Source: an uncultured Alistipes sp. (GTDB taxonomy: Bacteria > Bacteroidota > Bacteroidia > Bacteroidales > Rikenellaceae). From it: a DNA stretch of 64,000 nt. Position 1 is the first letter of the stretch. Each line of letters opens with the position of its first letter. The position numbers were made by a program, and so were the translations under genes. A model generated the notes under the pieces. That model saw only the letters and a list, made by a program, of their open reading frames with translations, was not told where the DNA came from and did no database searches. The stretch is taken from NCBI GenBank assembly GCA_947591475.1, contig CANQDE010000001.1:248001-312000 (forward strand), written 5' to 3'. Below, piece by piece: positions 25,893-36,202 of this stretch.

Positions 25893-27932
25893 TTAACGAA
25901 GATTCTCTTTTTTGAGTTTTTGGAGTTCGTACATGCGGTCCCGATAGCGTGCTGCGGCAAGGAAATCCAGCGCTTTGGCGGCTTGTTCCATATCTTCGCG
26001 GGCTCGCGTAATCAGTTCGTCCAGATTTTCGCTTGCGATGTAGGTATTCGTGATGTCCGCCGCCGTCAGCATCCTTTCTTCCGCCATCGGATAGAGCACG
26101 GAATTCGGTTCCGTCGAGGTACGGTTCGCCAACAGCGTGCTTTGGCCCGTGCCGCTCTTCTGCGCTCGGCGGGGCAGCATGGCATGTCCCATATTGTACC
26201 GTACCTGCTTCTCGCGACGGCGGTTGCTCTGTTCGATGGCGTAGCGCATCGACTCGGTGCAGCTGTCGGCATAGAGAATGACATTGCCCTGCGAATGGCG
26301 GGCGGCTCGTCCGGCAATCTGCGTAATGGAACGTACGTTGCGCAAAAAGCCCTCCTTGTCGGCATCCAAAATGGCAACCAAAGCCACTTCGGGCAGGTCG
26401 AGCCCTTCGCGCAGCAGATTCACGCCGACCAGTACGTCGAATAGCCCCGCCCGCAGGTCTTCCAGAATCTGGATGCGTTCCAGCGTGTCCACATCGGAGT
26501 GGATGTAGCGATTGCGCACGCCGACCCGATCGAAATACTTCGACAACTCTTCGGCCATGCGCTTGGTGATGGTCGTAACCAAAATTTTGTCGTCGTTTTT
26601 CACCCGCTTGTCGATCTCCTCGATCAGGTCGTCGATTTGGTTGAGCGTAACGCGCACCTCTAATGGCGGGTCGACCAACCCCGTCGGACGAATCAACTGT
26701 TCGACGACGACCCCTTCGCTTTTCGTCAGCTCCCAGTCGGCCGGCGTGGCACTCACGTAGATGGACGGGCCTTGCAGCTGCTCGAATTCCGCAAAGGTCA
26801 GCGGCCGGTTGTCTTTGGCGGCCGGAAGCCGGAAGCCGTATTCGACCAAATTCTCTTTGCGGGCCCGGTCTCCGCCGTACATGGCATGAACTTGGGGCAG
26901 GGTAACGTGGCTTTCGTCCACGACCAACAGATAGTCTTTCGGAAAATAGTCGATTAGGCAGAACGGACGGGTGCCGGCGGCACGACCGTCGAAATAACGC
27001 GAATAATTCTCGATGCCGGGGCAGTAGCCCAGCTCCTTAATCATTTCGAGGTCGTACTCTACGCGCTGTTTGATGCGTTGCGCCTCCGTCATGCGCCCTT
27101 CGCGTTCGAAAAATTCGATTTGTTTGCCGAGGTCGAGGTAGATTTGCTGTACGGCGCTGTTGATTCGGGCCTTGGTCGTTACGAACAGGCTTGTCGGATA
27201 GAGCGTCAGTTCGTCGAGCGAGTGGATGCGTTGACCCGTTGCCGAGTCGACGGTCTGGATGGCCTCGATTTCGTTGTCGAAGAACATCACGCGGAAACAC
27301 TGGTTGCCGAACTCTCCGAATGCGGCCATGATGTCGACCGTATCGCCGTTGATGCGGAAGGTCGCCGGTTCAAGCTCCCGCTCCGTGCGCGTATAGAGCG
27401 CTTCGACGAGCTGATAGAGGAAATGTTTGTAGCTGACGACCTGCCCGACCTTGATGCGGATGGCCGTGGCATGGAAATCCGCCGGATTGCCGGCACCGTA
27501 AAGGCACGATACGCTCGATACGACGATTACGTCGCGACGCCCCGAAAGCAGGGTCGCCACGGCGCTCAACCGCATTTTCTCGATGTCGGCGTTGATCGAC
27601 AGGTCTTTTTCGATGTAGGTGTCGGTGCTCGGCAGATAGGCCTCCGGCTGGTAGTAGTCGTAGTAGGAGACGAAGTATTCGACGGCGTTTTCCGGAAAAA
27701 AGTTCTTGAATTCGCCGTAGAGTTGGGCTGCAAGCGTCTTGTTATGGCTCAGAACGAGGGTCGGGCGGTTCAGTTGCGCGATGACGTTGGCCACTGTGAA
27801 GGTCTTGCCCGAACCGGTTACCCCGAGCAGCGTGTTATGTTTCGACCCGTGGCGGATGGCCCCGACCAGTTGTTCGATGGCTTCCGGCTGATCGCCCATA
27901 GGGGCATAATCCGATACGAGTTTGAAATTCAT
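25893..27932 (-). CDS. uvrB: Excinuclease ABC subunit B
   Basis: Damage-verification helicase of nucleotide excision repair. The 679-residue protein has Walker A GVTGSGKT (37-44), the damage-probing beta-hairpin YYDYYQPEAYLP (90-101), a DESH box near 340, the ARG-type helicase motifs including GRAARHSQG near 545, and a C-terminal UVR helix pair (about 645-675) for UvrA/UvrC contact. Full length. It ends against a shared terminator. A CAAAGATG near the start codon hints at a very short leader, but this is weak. Confidence 0.96.
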   Translation of the reverse strand: MNFKLVSDYAPMGDQPEAIEQLVGAIRHGSKHNTLLGVTGSGKTFTVANVIAQLNRPTLVLSHNKTLAAQLYGEFKNFFPENAVEYFVSYYDYYQPEAYLPSTDTYIEKDLSINADIEKMRLSAVATLLSGRRDVIVVSSVSCLYGAGNPADFHATAIRIKVGQVVSYKHFLYQLVEALYTRTERELEPATFRINGDTVDIMAAFGEFGNQCFRVMFFDNEIEAIQTVDSATGQRIHSLDELTLYPTSLFVTTKARINSAVQQIYLDLGKQIEFFEREGRMTEAQRIKQRVEYDLEMIKELGYCPGIENYSRYFDGRAAGTRPFCLIDYFPKDYLLVVDESHVTLPQVHAMYGGDRARKENLVEYGFRLPAAKDNRPLTFAEFEQLQGPSIYVSATPADWELTKSEGVVVEQLIRPTGLVDPPLEVRVTLNQIDDLIEEIDKRVKNDDKILVTTITKRMAEELSKYFDRVGVRNRYIHSDVDTLERIQILEDLRAGLFDVLVGVNLLREGLDLPEVALVAILDADKEGFLRNVRSITQIAGRAARHSQGNVILYADSCTESMRYAIEQSNRRREKQVRYNMGHAMLPRRAQKSGTGQSTLLANRTSTEPNSVLYPMAEERMLTAADITNTYIASENLDELITRAREDMEQAAKALDFLAAARYRDRMYELQKLKKENLR

Positions 27933-28013
27933 GCGACAAAGATGCTAATGAATACCGAAACCGCAATTTTCGCGCAACTTTCTGCGTTGCCGACCGCTTC
28001 GGTGGGGCCGCTG

Positions 28014-28637
28014 TCAGTCTTCGTGTTCGATGAGCGACCGGATGTTTTGGATCAGCATCTCGACCGCCACGGAGTTGAATCCGCCCTCGGGAATGATGAC
28101 GTCCGCATATTTCTTCGACGGCTCGACGAACTCTTCGTGCATCGGTTTCACGGTCGAGGTGTATTGCGTAATCACCGATTGCATCGTGCGGCCTCGGTCG
28201 CAAACGTCGCGCAGAATGCGGCGGGCCAATCGGATGTCGGCATCCGTATCGACGAAGACCTTGATGTCCATCATGTCGCGCAGTTCCTTGTTTTCGAAAA
28301 TCAGGATACCGTCGACGATAATCACTTTCGAGGGTTTGACGCAGACCGTCTCTTTCATACGGGCATGCTCGACGAACGAATAGACCGGATGTTCGATGGG
28401 CACGTTCTCTTTCAGTGCTTTGATGTGTTCCACCATCATTTGCGTGTCGAAGGCTTGCGGATGGTCGTAGTTCAACTTCGTGCGTTCCTCGTAGGTCAGT
28501 TCGGGATGGGCCTTGTAGTAATAGTCGTGGCAGAGCGTCGCGACATCCTCCTCCTTGAATGCCTCTTGCAGACGTTTGACGAGCGTCGATTTGCCGGAAC
28601 CCGTGCCGCCGGCTACTCCGATTACGGTTACTTTCAT
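28014..28637 (-). CDS. udk: Uridine kinase
   Basis: Phosphorylates uridine and cytidine in pyrimidine salvage. The 207-residue protein has P-loop GGTGSGKST (10-18), the substrate segment CHDYYYKAHPELTYEERTKLN, the VIIVDGILIF strand near 110 and the lid segment RRILRDVCDRGRT near 145. Length and motifs are those of Udk rather than phosphoribulokinase. It is 81 bases upstream of uvrB on the same strand and could be co-transcribed with it. Confidence 0.93.
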   Translation of the reverse strand: MKVTVIGVAGGTGSGKSTLVKRLQEAFKEEDVATLCHDYYYKAHPELTYEERTKLNYDHPQAFDTQMMVEHIKALKENVPIEHPVYSFVEHARMKETVCVKPSKVIIVDGILIFENKELRDMMDIKVFVDTDADIRLARRILRDVCDRGRTMQSVITQYTSTVKPMHEEFVEPSKKYADVIIPEGGFNSVAVEMLIQNIRSLIEHED

Positions 28638-28745
28638 TCCTATTTTCGGGTCGTTCCCCTCGTTTATTATGCTATATTAGGTATCTCACCGGATTCTCCG
28701 ATCCGACCGCCGGTACACTGATGTATATAATTATTTTTTGTTTCG

Positions 28746-28882
28746 GAAGTATCTGCTTTCGTCTTGCTTTGGGGAACGGCGGCTCTTTGAGCCGCGCGAG
28801 CCGCAGCCTTCGGGCGGCGGAGGCTCGCCAAGCTCCCCTCCGCAGGCTGCGTTCGCCCCGATGCAAGTATAAAGTAGATAGA
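28746..28882. repeat. Dispersed repeat family B, copy 2
   Basis: It contains GAGCCGCGCGAGCCGCAGCC and the following GC-rich hairpins seen in copies 1 and 3. The ends are GAAGTATCTGCTTTCGTCTT and, inverted, CTATCTACTTTATACTTGC. It occupies most of the gap between udk and gyrB. Confidence 0.7.
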
Positions 28883-28893
28883 ACCGTTTGGTT

Positions 28894-30855
<1,962 letters not shown>

Positions 30856-30870
30856 TCATTAAATAACGTA

Positions 30871-30901
30871 CAAAAATAGGCATTTTTTCCGGATTGTGCA
30901 A
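30871..30901 (-). promoter_or_regulatory. gyrB promoter
   Basis: On the minus strand this reads TTG (30899-30901), a 20-base spacer, then TATTTTTG (30871-30878). Its -7 box and spacing are the same as in the gyrA promoter at 21689-21719, in keeping with matched expression. Confidence 0.7.
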
Positions 30902-30939
30902 TACGGATTCGACGTTTCGCACCCCTTTTTTTGCGAAAG

Positions 30940-31207
30940 CATCTATATACAACTTTGCACCGAACCAAGTTAGCGAATGTGTTTAGAATGCCATCGGTCG
31001 TGATTCTCGCGGCAAAGCCGCGTTTACAGATTTGGCCACCCCCAACTGCGGCCGAAGGCGAGCGCAATCGAGCTTGCTCGGATTGCCGAGCCGCCACAGC
31101 AGAAGCGGAACTTGTTCCGCAAATCCGCCTTGGCGGGGGCTTCGGTCGCAACCCGCAAGGTGATACGGTTTTGGATTACCGTTCGTGTAAAATTGTATCT
31201 AATCGCC
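30940..31207 (-). repeat. Dispersed repeat family A, copy 3 (inverted orientation)
   Basis: On the minus strand it reads like the copies at 36203-36470 and 48473-48743. The shared inner blocks are GCGGATTTGCGGAACAAGTT, GGCTCGGCAATCCGAGCAAG and CGCGGCTTTGCCGCGAG. The ends are AT-rich imperfect inverted repeats ending in GTGTAAA-type sequence. It fills the gap between gyrB and the ftsE-like gene; no gene is seen within. Confidence 0.8.
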
Positions 31208-31258
31208 TTTGCGAATTTTTGAGCGGGACGAATCGTTCCCTCGGCCTGCGGAACGGGG

Positions 31259-31996
31259 TCAAGACAATTTTTCTTCGAGATTGATTTCGCGGATTTTCCC
31301 CTGTGCGAAGAGGAAAGAGCGGGCCGGATGGTTTTCGAGCAGGGAGGTGTTGTGGGTCGACATCACGACAGCGCATCCGCGGGAGGCGATTTTGCGGAAC
31401 AGCTGCATGATGTCTTCGGCCGTTACGGGGTCGAGATTGCCCGTCGGCTCGTCGGCGAGCAGGACTTTGGGTTCGTTGAGCAGGGCCCGGGCGATGACCA
31501 ACCGTTGCTGCTCGCCGCCCGAAAGTTCGAACGGCATCTTATAGTTTTTGGTTCGGAGATCGACCAAACCCAGCACTTTGTCGATTCGTTCGCGGATTTG
31601 CGTCTCGTTTTTCCAGCCGGTGGCTTTCATGACGTAGTAGAGGTTCATGAAGACGTTGCGGTCGGTCAGCAGTTGATAGTCCTGAAAGACGATGCCGATG
31701 CGCCGACGCAGATAGGGAATATCTTTGCGCCGCAGCCGCCGCAAATCGAACCCTGCGACGACGCCTTCTCCGGCAAGCAGCGGCATTTCGGCATACAGCG
31801 TTTTGATTAACGTGCTTTTGCCGCTTCCGACACGCCCCAGCAGATAGACGAATTCGCCCGGAGCGACTTGCAGATCGACATCCGAGAGCACCAATTCCCC
31901 CCGTTTAATCAGTTTGGACGGGGAACAACTGCCGAACGGATCGTCGGCGTGATAGATGGAGACGTTTTTGAGTTTGACGACGTATTCTTCTTTCAT
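31259..31996 (-). CDS. ftsE: FtsE-like ABC transporter ATPase
   Basis: A cytoplasmic ATPase of the FtsE/LolD class. FtsE works with FtsX to activate cell-wall hydrolases at the septum. I choose the ATG at 31996; an in-frame upstream start adds a poorly conserved 13 residues. The 245-residue protein has Walker [10 protein letters not shown] (54-62), signature SGGEQQR, Walker [12 protein letters not shown] and the H-loop STHN. A short insertion ([15 protein letters not shown], about 16-30) precedes the first sheet. No ftsX adjoins it, so the assignment to FtsE over LolD rests on overall resemblance. Confidence 0.8.
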   Translation of the reverse strand: MKEEYVVKLKNVSIYHADDPFGSCSPSKLIKRGELVLSDVDLQVAPGEFVYLLGRVGSGKSTLIKTLYAEMPLLAGEGVVAGFDLRRLRRKDIPYLRRRIGIVFQDYQLLTDRNVFMNLYYVMKATGWKNETQIRERIDKVLGLVDLRTKNYKMPFELSGGEQQRLVIARALLNEPKVLLADEPTGNLDPVTAEDIMQLFRKIASRGCAVVMSTHNTSLLENHPARSFLFAQGKIREINLEEKLS

Positions 31997-32037
31997 GGGC
32001 GTACGCTTTTTGCATCGGGCCGGTCTTCCCTGCAAGA

Positions 32038-32062
32038 CAAAGTTAATAATAAAACAAAGTTA
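32038..32062 (-). promoter_or_regulatory. Two -7 boxes upstream of the ftsE-like gene
   Basis: TAACTTTG occurs twice on the minus strand, at 32055-32062 and 32038-32045, both matching TAnnTTTG. No convincing TTG lies at the expected distance upstream. Confidence 0.4.
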
Positions 32063-32090
32063 CGCAAAAATTGCGGGAATAAAAATTCGG

Positions 32091-32460
32091 AAGAATCTAC
32101 TATCGGCTTGTTGTTTATTGAAGTAGTTATTTGCACCTTTTAAAGGCGGCCCGTTTGAACGGGCTTCCCTATGCGGTGAATTGCTTCGGTTGCTTATCAA
32201 GGCTTTCTTCGCTGCCCACCGTCTTTCTCGAAAGCGGTCGGAAGCGACCGAAACCGTTAGCAGCGAATTGATCGTGCATCGCATTTAAAGGCCCTTTTAT
32301 AAGGGCAGCGGGCCGAAGCCTCCGCACGCGGAGGCCCGCCTATCGGCGTTCACTCCGCAGTCTTCGCCCCGCTGCTTTTAAAAGCAGTTCCCGATGCGGT
32401 AGACCGTTAGCATGCTTGGCAAGGCTTTCTTCGCTGCCGCGTCTGTTCCTTTTCAACCTT
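32091..32460. repeat. Large structured repeat region related to family B
   Basis: The left end (GAAGAATCTACTATCGG, then GAAGTAGTTATTTGC) matches the left flank and end of family B copy 1. Inside are GGCCCGTTTGAACGGGC and GCCCTTTTATAAGGGC palindromes, and two direct copies of an approximately 47-base unit ending CAAGGCTTTCTTCGCTGCC (near 32217 and 32441). No open frame fits; it may be folded RNA or a decayed composite of repeats. Confidence 0.6.
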
Positions 32461-32462
32461 GC

Positions 32463-32562
32463 GGGTTCCGACGGAAGCCCCTCCCAAGGGAGGGGTTTAG
32501 GGTGGGGTCAAACCTGCAAACGCGGCTTTGCCGCGAGTAGAACGACTAAAATTGTATAGTTA
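32463..32562. repeat. Shortened family A copy next to the tmRNA promoter
   Basis: AAGCCCCTCCCAAGGGAGGGG, GGGTGGGGTCAAAC and CGCGGCTTTGCCGCGAG correspond to family A blocks, and the AT-rich end TTGTATAGTTACC matches the right terminus of copies 1 and 2. The middle of the element is missing. Confidence 0.65.
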
Positions 32563-32583
32563 CCAAAATTTGTATTATCTTTG
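32552..32583 (+). promoter_or_regulatory. tmRNA promoter
   Basis: TTG (32552-32554), a 21-base spacer and TATCTTTG (32576-32583). The transcript would begin about 30 bases before the mature tmRNA 5' end. The TTG lies inside the right terminus of the adjoining family A copy. Confidence 0.65.
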
Positions 32584-32621
32584 TAGCGTTCGCAAACGAA
32601 CTCATCGCTGCAAGCGATTTC

Positions 32622-33022
32622 GGGGGTGCCCGGTTTTGACAGCAGGCAGAGTTTGATTGTAAGCACGTCGAGCACTGTGCGGCGGCTCGTAAATCCCGAC
32701 GCTCGAAAATCAAATGGCAATAACAGCTATGCACTCGCTGCCTAATTTTCAAGGAAAATTGGCTTAATCGACCGGCCCAAGGTGGTCGGACGACGAGTAT
32801 CCCGAAGGGTTGTTCCGCTCTTTAACGGCTCTTCATACGGGGTATCATTCATTTAGAGATAGTGCATCGGAGGGTTCCGGCCGGTGTGCGAAATTCAAGG
32901 AACTGGGATTCGCGTTAGGTCGTCGCCTGCCAGACGCGGATAGAAGGACGAAACGGCGACTAAACGTGTAGAAAGCTTTCGGGTTCCCTGTTTGGACGCG
33001 GGTTCGACTCCCGCCACCTCCA
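32622..33022 (+). ncRNA. ssrA: Transfer-messenger RNA (tmRNA)
   Basis: Rescues stalled ribosomes and tags their nascent chains for degradation. The tRNA-like ends pair perfectly as an acceptor stem: GGGGGTG (32622-32628) with CACCTCC (33015-33021), discriminator A at 33022, and the T-arm GGTTCGACTCC just upstream. CCA is not encoded (CGA follows). The tag frame starts at GGC 32716 and ends at TAA 32743-32745, giving GNNSYALAA after the resuming alanine. The length of about 400 bases and the pseudoknot-like hairpins after the tag are typical. Confidence 0.93.
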
Positions 33023-33069
33023 CGATTGACACCGTTTGTCCATGTGTCGTAAAAATTGCACGTGAAAAC

Positions 33070-33097
33070 ACACCCGCAAAATACGGGTGTATTTTAA
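33070..33097 (+). terminator. tmRNA terminator
   Basis: ACACCCG and CGGGTGT enclose a CAAAATA loop, followed by ATTTTAATTT. Confidence 0.75.
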
Positions 33098-33109
33098 TTT
33101 AGAAAATAT

Positions 33110-33232
33110 CTATTTTAGGCTCGCGCGGCTTTTCAGGGCCGTAAATTGATTACCTAAATAAGCAACAAGTCGAAAGCGGACACTCCCGTAGTTGTTTAGT
33201 TCATTGGGATAAATCCTGCCTCCGGGTGCCAT
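33110..33232 (-). CDS. Possible 40-residue ORF, uncertain
   Basis: A minus-strand frame begins MAPGGRIYPNELNNYGSVRF and ends at TAG 33110-33112. No convincing ribosome-binding site or promoter was found. The last codons overlap a fragment of family B sequence (GCCGCGCGAGCC followed by TAAAATAGATA), so this may be a chance frame in a repeat remnant. It is listed because it is the only frame in the gap between the tmRNA and the antitoxin gene, which otherwise holds only a terminator and promoter signals. Confidence 0.2.
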   Translation of the reverse strand: MAPGGRIYPNELNNYGSVRFRLVAYLGNQFTALKSRASLK

Positions 33233-33323
33233 GTTTACTGGTGGCTATGATCCTTTTTGACGCCCTCCCGAAATTTTTTCGTTATTTTTTGATCCGTTTG
33301 TTTTGCCGATAGGATATTTGCAT

Positions 33324-33357
33324 TATATTTGTACCTAAAAGAGTACTTAATTAAGTA
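33324..33357 (+). promoter_or_regulatory. Toxin-antitoxin promoter and palindromic operator
   Basis: TATATTTG (33324-33331) is a -7 box. Twelve bases downstream lies the perfect palindrome TACTTAATTAAGTA (33344-33357), just before the antitoxin ATG. YefM-type antitoxins repress their own promoter through palindromes, so this is the likely operator. Confidence 0.6.
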
Positions 33358-33365
33358 AATAAGCG

Positions 33366-33644
33366 ATGAAAACGGCAAATTTCACGGAACTGCGACGCAA
33401 TCTGCGGGCGTATCTCGATTCGGTCATCGATGATTCTGAAACGGTCATTATCAGCCGTGATAGCGGAGCGGCGGTCGTTATGTTGTCTTTGGAGGAATAC
33501 AATGCCATGAAAGAGACGGAATATATCATGCAGTCGCCGGCTACTATGGCGGCGATCCGCAAGGGAATGGAGGATGTCGATAACGGGCGTGTGGTTCGTC
33601 AACAAGCAGGCGAAAGCATCGCCGATTTTTTGGCTCGGGTATGA
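33366..33644 (+). CDS. yefM: YefM/Phd family antitoxin
   Basis: A 92-residue antitoxin and autorepressor. The N-terminal half (MKTANFTELRRNLRAYLDSV, then VIISRDSGAAVVMLSLEEYNAMKET) is the Phd/YefM DNA-binding fold. The C-terminal half is a charged helical toxin-neutralising region ending IADFLARV. The stop overlaps the toxin start by four bases (ATGA), so the two are translationally coupled. The palindrome at 33344 is its likely operator. Confidence 0.9.
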   Translation: MKTANFTELRRNLRAYLDSVIDDSETVIISRDSGAAVVMLSLEEYNAMKETEYIMQSPATMAAIRKGMEDVDNGRVVRQQAGESIADFLARV

Positions 33645-33916
33645 CTTATACGATTGTTTTTACCGAACAGGCGCGCACGGACTGGGACTTTTGGCGCACG
33701 TCGGGAAATAAGACCGTAATGAAGAAGATCGCGCAGTTGCTTGAAGATATTGCCGCCCATCCTTACACGGGTATCGGCAAGCCCGAAGCATTGAAATACG
33801 AGCTTGCCGGGTGCTGGTCGCGTCGGATCAATTCCGAGCATCGAATCATTTATCGGGTCGAGGATACGGTTGTCGAGGTTCAGGTACTCGCAATGCGGTA
33901 TCACTACAAGCTGTAG
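33641..33916 (+). CDS. yoeB: YoeB-type mRNA interferase toxin
   Basis: A 91-residue RelE-fold ribosome-dependent endoribonuclease. Conserved features are the N-terminal strand YTIVFTEQARTDWDFW, the central GIGKPEALKYELAGCWSRRI segment, EHRIIYRV, and the C-terminal catalytic tail YHYKL, which matches the YoeB His-Tyr end. All key residues seem intact, so the toxin should be active. It cleaves mRNA at the ribosome start site or A site; the neighbouring tmRNA could relieve the stalled ribosomes this produces, although adjacency does not prove that link. Confidence 0.92.
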   Translation: MTYTIVFTEQARTDWDFWRTSGNKTVMKKIAQLLEDIAAHPYTGIGKPEALKYELAGCWSRRINSEHRIIYRVEDTVVEVQVLAMRYHYKL

Positions 33917-34014
33917 CCTTATGATCCGATTTCGAAGTGAAGAAGTGGTTTCCTCTTGGGGAACCTTGATTATGAGTAGAAATTCGAATCAGCAATTAAT
34001 AAAACTTTATTGTT

Positions 34015-35157
34015 ATGAATCTATCGGAATCGGTGCGTCGGGGCTTGCTCGTTGGAGCATGGTTGTTTTGTATGGCAGCCGTCATTCCGTCGGCATCGGC
34101 CCAGCGCAAGAATGATTCGCTGCGCAAGACGGACGAAGCCTTTTTTGCGACGGACGAGGCCCTCCGCATCGGCGAGCAGGTTTTGCTCTATCAACGGGCG
34201 ACCGGCGGCTGGCCGAAGAACATCGACATGGCGGTACCGTTGACCGAGACGGAACGAAAGACCGTTTTGCAGGAACGGTCGCGTCGCGACGATTCGACTA
34301 TCGACAATGGCGCCACAACCTTGCAAATGATCTATTTGGCACGGCTTTATCGGGCGACGGGCGATCCGCGCTTCCGCGATGGGTTCCGTCGGGGCGTGGC
34401 GTATTTGTTGAGCGGTCAGTATGCGAACGGCGGTTGGCCACAGTTCTGGCCCGAGATGTCCGGTTATCAGATTCATATCACTTATAACGACGATGCGATG
34501 GTGAACACCTTGACCTTGCTGCGGGACATCGTAGCGGCCGATACGCCTTACGACGGTGATTTGGTCGACCGCCCCTTGCGCAAACGGGTGGCGAAAGCTT
34601 TCGACAAGGGAATCGAGTGCATCATCAAGACGCAGATTGTGGTCGACGGAGAGCCGACGGTATGGTGCCAGCAGCACGACCGCGAAACGTTGCTTCCGGC
34701 CGCGGCACGAACCTACGAACTGCCTTCGTTCTGTCCGCAGGAGAGCGCGGCGATTGTTCGGTTGTTGATGGAGCTGCCGCATCCCGACGCTCGGGTGAAA
34801 TGGGCCGTGCACGGTGCGATGAAGTGGTTCGATACCTATAAAATTACCGGTCTGCGTGTCGTTCGGGACGGAAATGCGCGTTTGGTCGCCGCACCCGGAG
34901 CCATTCCGATTTGGGCGCGTTTTTACGATTTGGAGCATTGCGAACCGTTTGTTTGCGACCGCGACGGATTGCCGCGGCGGCGGTTGGACGAAATCGGTTC
35001 GGAGCGCCGGAACGGATACAGTTGGTACGGCAGCCGTCCAGCCGAGCTTTATCCGTTATACGAAGCGTGGGCCGATCGTTACGATCCGAAACATAAGGTT
35101 TCCGTTCGTTTGGATTCGAAAGGGGCCAACGAAAAGGGGCTGTTTTCCGTAAAATAG
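34015..35157 (+). CDS. Exported pectate lyase, family PL10
   Basis: A 380-residue secreted enzyme that cleaves polygalacturonate by beta-elimination. Signal peptide 1-29 ends SASAQ. Conserved PL10 blocks are TGGWPKNIDM (about 63-72), IDNGATTLQMIYLARLY (about 97-113), GGWPQFWP (about 141-148), IHITYNDDAMVNTL, WCQQHD, ELPSFCPQESA, and the C-terminal RFYDLEHCEPFVCDRDG with the probable catalytic arginine. It stands alone, without SusC/SusD or other pectin genes, so it is not part of a usual utilisation locus. A family B repeat follows immediately. Confidence 0.88.
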   Translation: MNLSESVRRGLLVGAWLFCMAAVIPSASAQRKNDSLRKTDEAFFATDEALRIGEQVLLYQRATGGWPKNIDMAVPLTETERKTVLQERSRRDDSTIDNGATTLQMIYLARLYRATGDPRFRDGFRRGVAYLLSGQYANGGWPQFWPEMSGYQIHITYNDDAMVNTLTLLRDIVAADTPYDGDLVDRPLRKRVAKAFDKGIECIIKTQIVVDGEPTVWCQQHDRETLLPAAARTYELPSFCPQESAAIVRLLMELPHPDARVKWAVHGAMKWFDTYKITGLRVVRDGNARLVAAPGAIPIWARFYDLEHCEPFVCDRDGLPRRRLDEIGSERRNGYSWYGSRPAELYPLYEAWADRYDPKHKVSVRLDSKGANEKGLFSVK

Positions 35158-35161
35158 TTCG

Positions 35162-35311
35162 GAAGTCTCCATTTCCGGCTTGTCCCTTATTTGGGTAATT
35201 ATTTGCGGCCCGAATGGGCCGCGCGAGCCGCAGTCTCGACGGGCGAGGCTCGCAGATGCTCCCCTCGCAGGCTGCTTCCCGCAATTTGCAAGCCGGAAAC
35301 ATCAAATTCCC
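35162..35311. repeat. Dispersed repeat family B, copy 3
   Basis: The best preserved copy. A perfect 11-base inverted repeat, TTTCCGGCTTG (35172-35182) and CAAGCCGGAAA (35289-35299), brackets the core GCCGCGCGAGCCGCAG and its hairpins. Outer bases extend the pairing imperfectly. It starts just after the pectate lyase stop. Confidence 0.75.
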
Positions 35312-35352
35312 AAATAGTTAAGATTTTCTGGCCTGCGGCCGAGCCGCTCGGA

Positions 35353-36198
35353 TTATTCGGCTGCGGCGAGTTCCGGAAATTCGAGCAATCGGTCAATGGA
35401 TGTTGCGTTCGACCTTTTCGCGGGGAGGGCGGAGTAGAGAACGGCTTGACCGGCCGCAGCCAGCATGCGCAGGTCGTTGGCTCCGTCGCCTGCCACGGTG
35501 CAATCGGCTCGTTGGCAGCCGTTTCGCAGACAAAAATCATCGAGGGCCCGTACTTTTTCCGTTTCATCGACCAGCTTCCCGACCGGTCGCCCTGTCAGCT
35601 TGCCGGCACGTTCTTCGAGTTCGGTGGCATAAAGCGTTCGGATGCCGAGCCGTCGTTGTACGGCCCGTCCGACACGAGCATATCCGCCGGTTACGATAGC
35701 CGTTGCGATTCTTCGACGATGCAGGGCCTCGCACAATCGTTCGGCACCTTCGGTCAGTTGCAGTCGTGCGATGAGCGTGTCGATTCGGTCGACGGGTGTG
35801 CCCGCCAGCAACTCTAAACGTGCCCGATAGCTTGCGGCGAAATCCATCTTCCCGTCCATCGCCGCTTGCGTCAGTTGCCGGATTCGGTTGCCGAGACCGA
35901 GTTCGTCGGCCAGCGTATCGAGAAATTCGCAGGTCGTCAGCGTTGCGTCCAAATCGAACAGAAAGGCTCGAACCGGCCGTTCCGATTGCGAAAAAAGGAT
36001 GGTCGCCCCTTCGTTCCGCGTCCATGGCAGCAGCTCGCGCAGCAGAAGATAGGGATCGATCGCGCCGTCGAGCGTCCAGCCGGCTGCATCGGATTGTATG
36101 ACCGTAGTCTGTTGCGCGGCGCACACGGTGGCAAGATGCTTCCCGAAGCGATCGGGAGGCACGGCTCCGAGCAAGCGCACGACCGACTTTTCATTCAT
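35353..36198 (-). CDS. serB: Phosphoserine phosphatase (HAD superfamily)
   Basis: Catalyses the last step of serine synthesis. The 281-residue protein has a short N-terminal ACT-like region (1-70), then the HAD core: FLFDLDATLTTCEF with nucleophile Asp82 and Asp84, VTGGYARVGRAVQRRLG (motif II Thr) and GDGANDLRML (motif IV) near 240. The nucleophile loop reads DLDAT where SerB usually has D-x-D-S-T; the Ser-to-Ala change is conservative for catalysis. It is a single gene beside repeat families A and B. Another HAD phosphatase of small metabolites is possible but less likely. Confidence 0.87.
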   Translation of the reverse strand: MNEKSVVRLLGAVPPDRFGKHLATVCAAQQTTVIQSDAAGWTLDGAIDPYLLLRELLPWTRNEGATILFSQSERPVRAFLFDLDATLTTCEFLDTLADELGLGNRIRQLTQAAMDGKMDFAASYRARLELLAGTPVDRIDTLIARLQLTEGAERLCEALHRRRIATAIVTGGYARVGRAVQRRLGIRTLYATELEERAGKLTGRPVGKLVDETEKVRALDDFCLRNGCQRADCTVAGDGANDLRMLAAAGQAVLYSALPAKRSNATSIDRLLEFPELAAAE

Positions 36199-36202
36199 TT
36201 TA

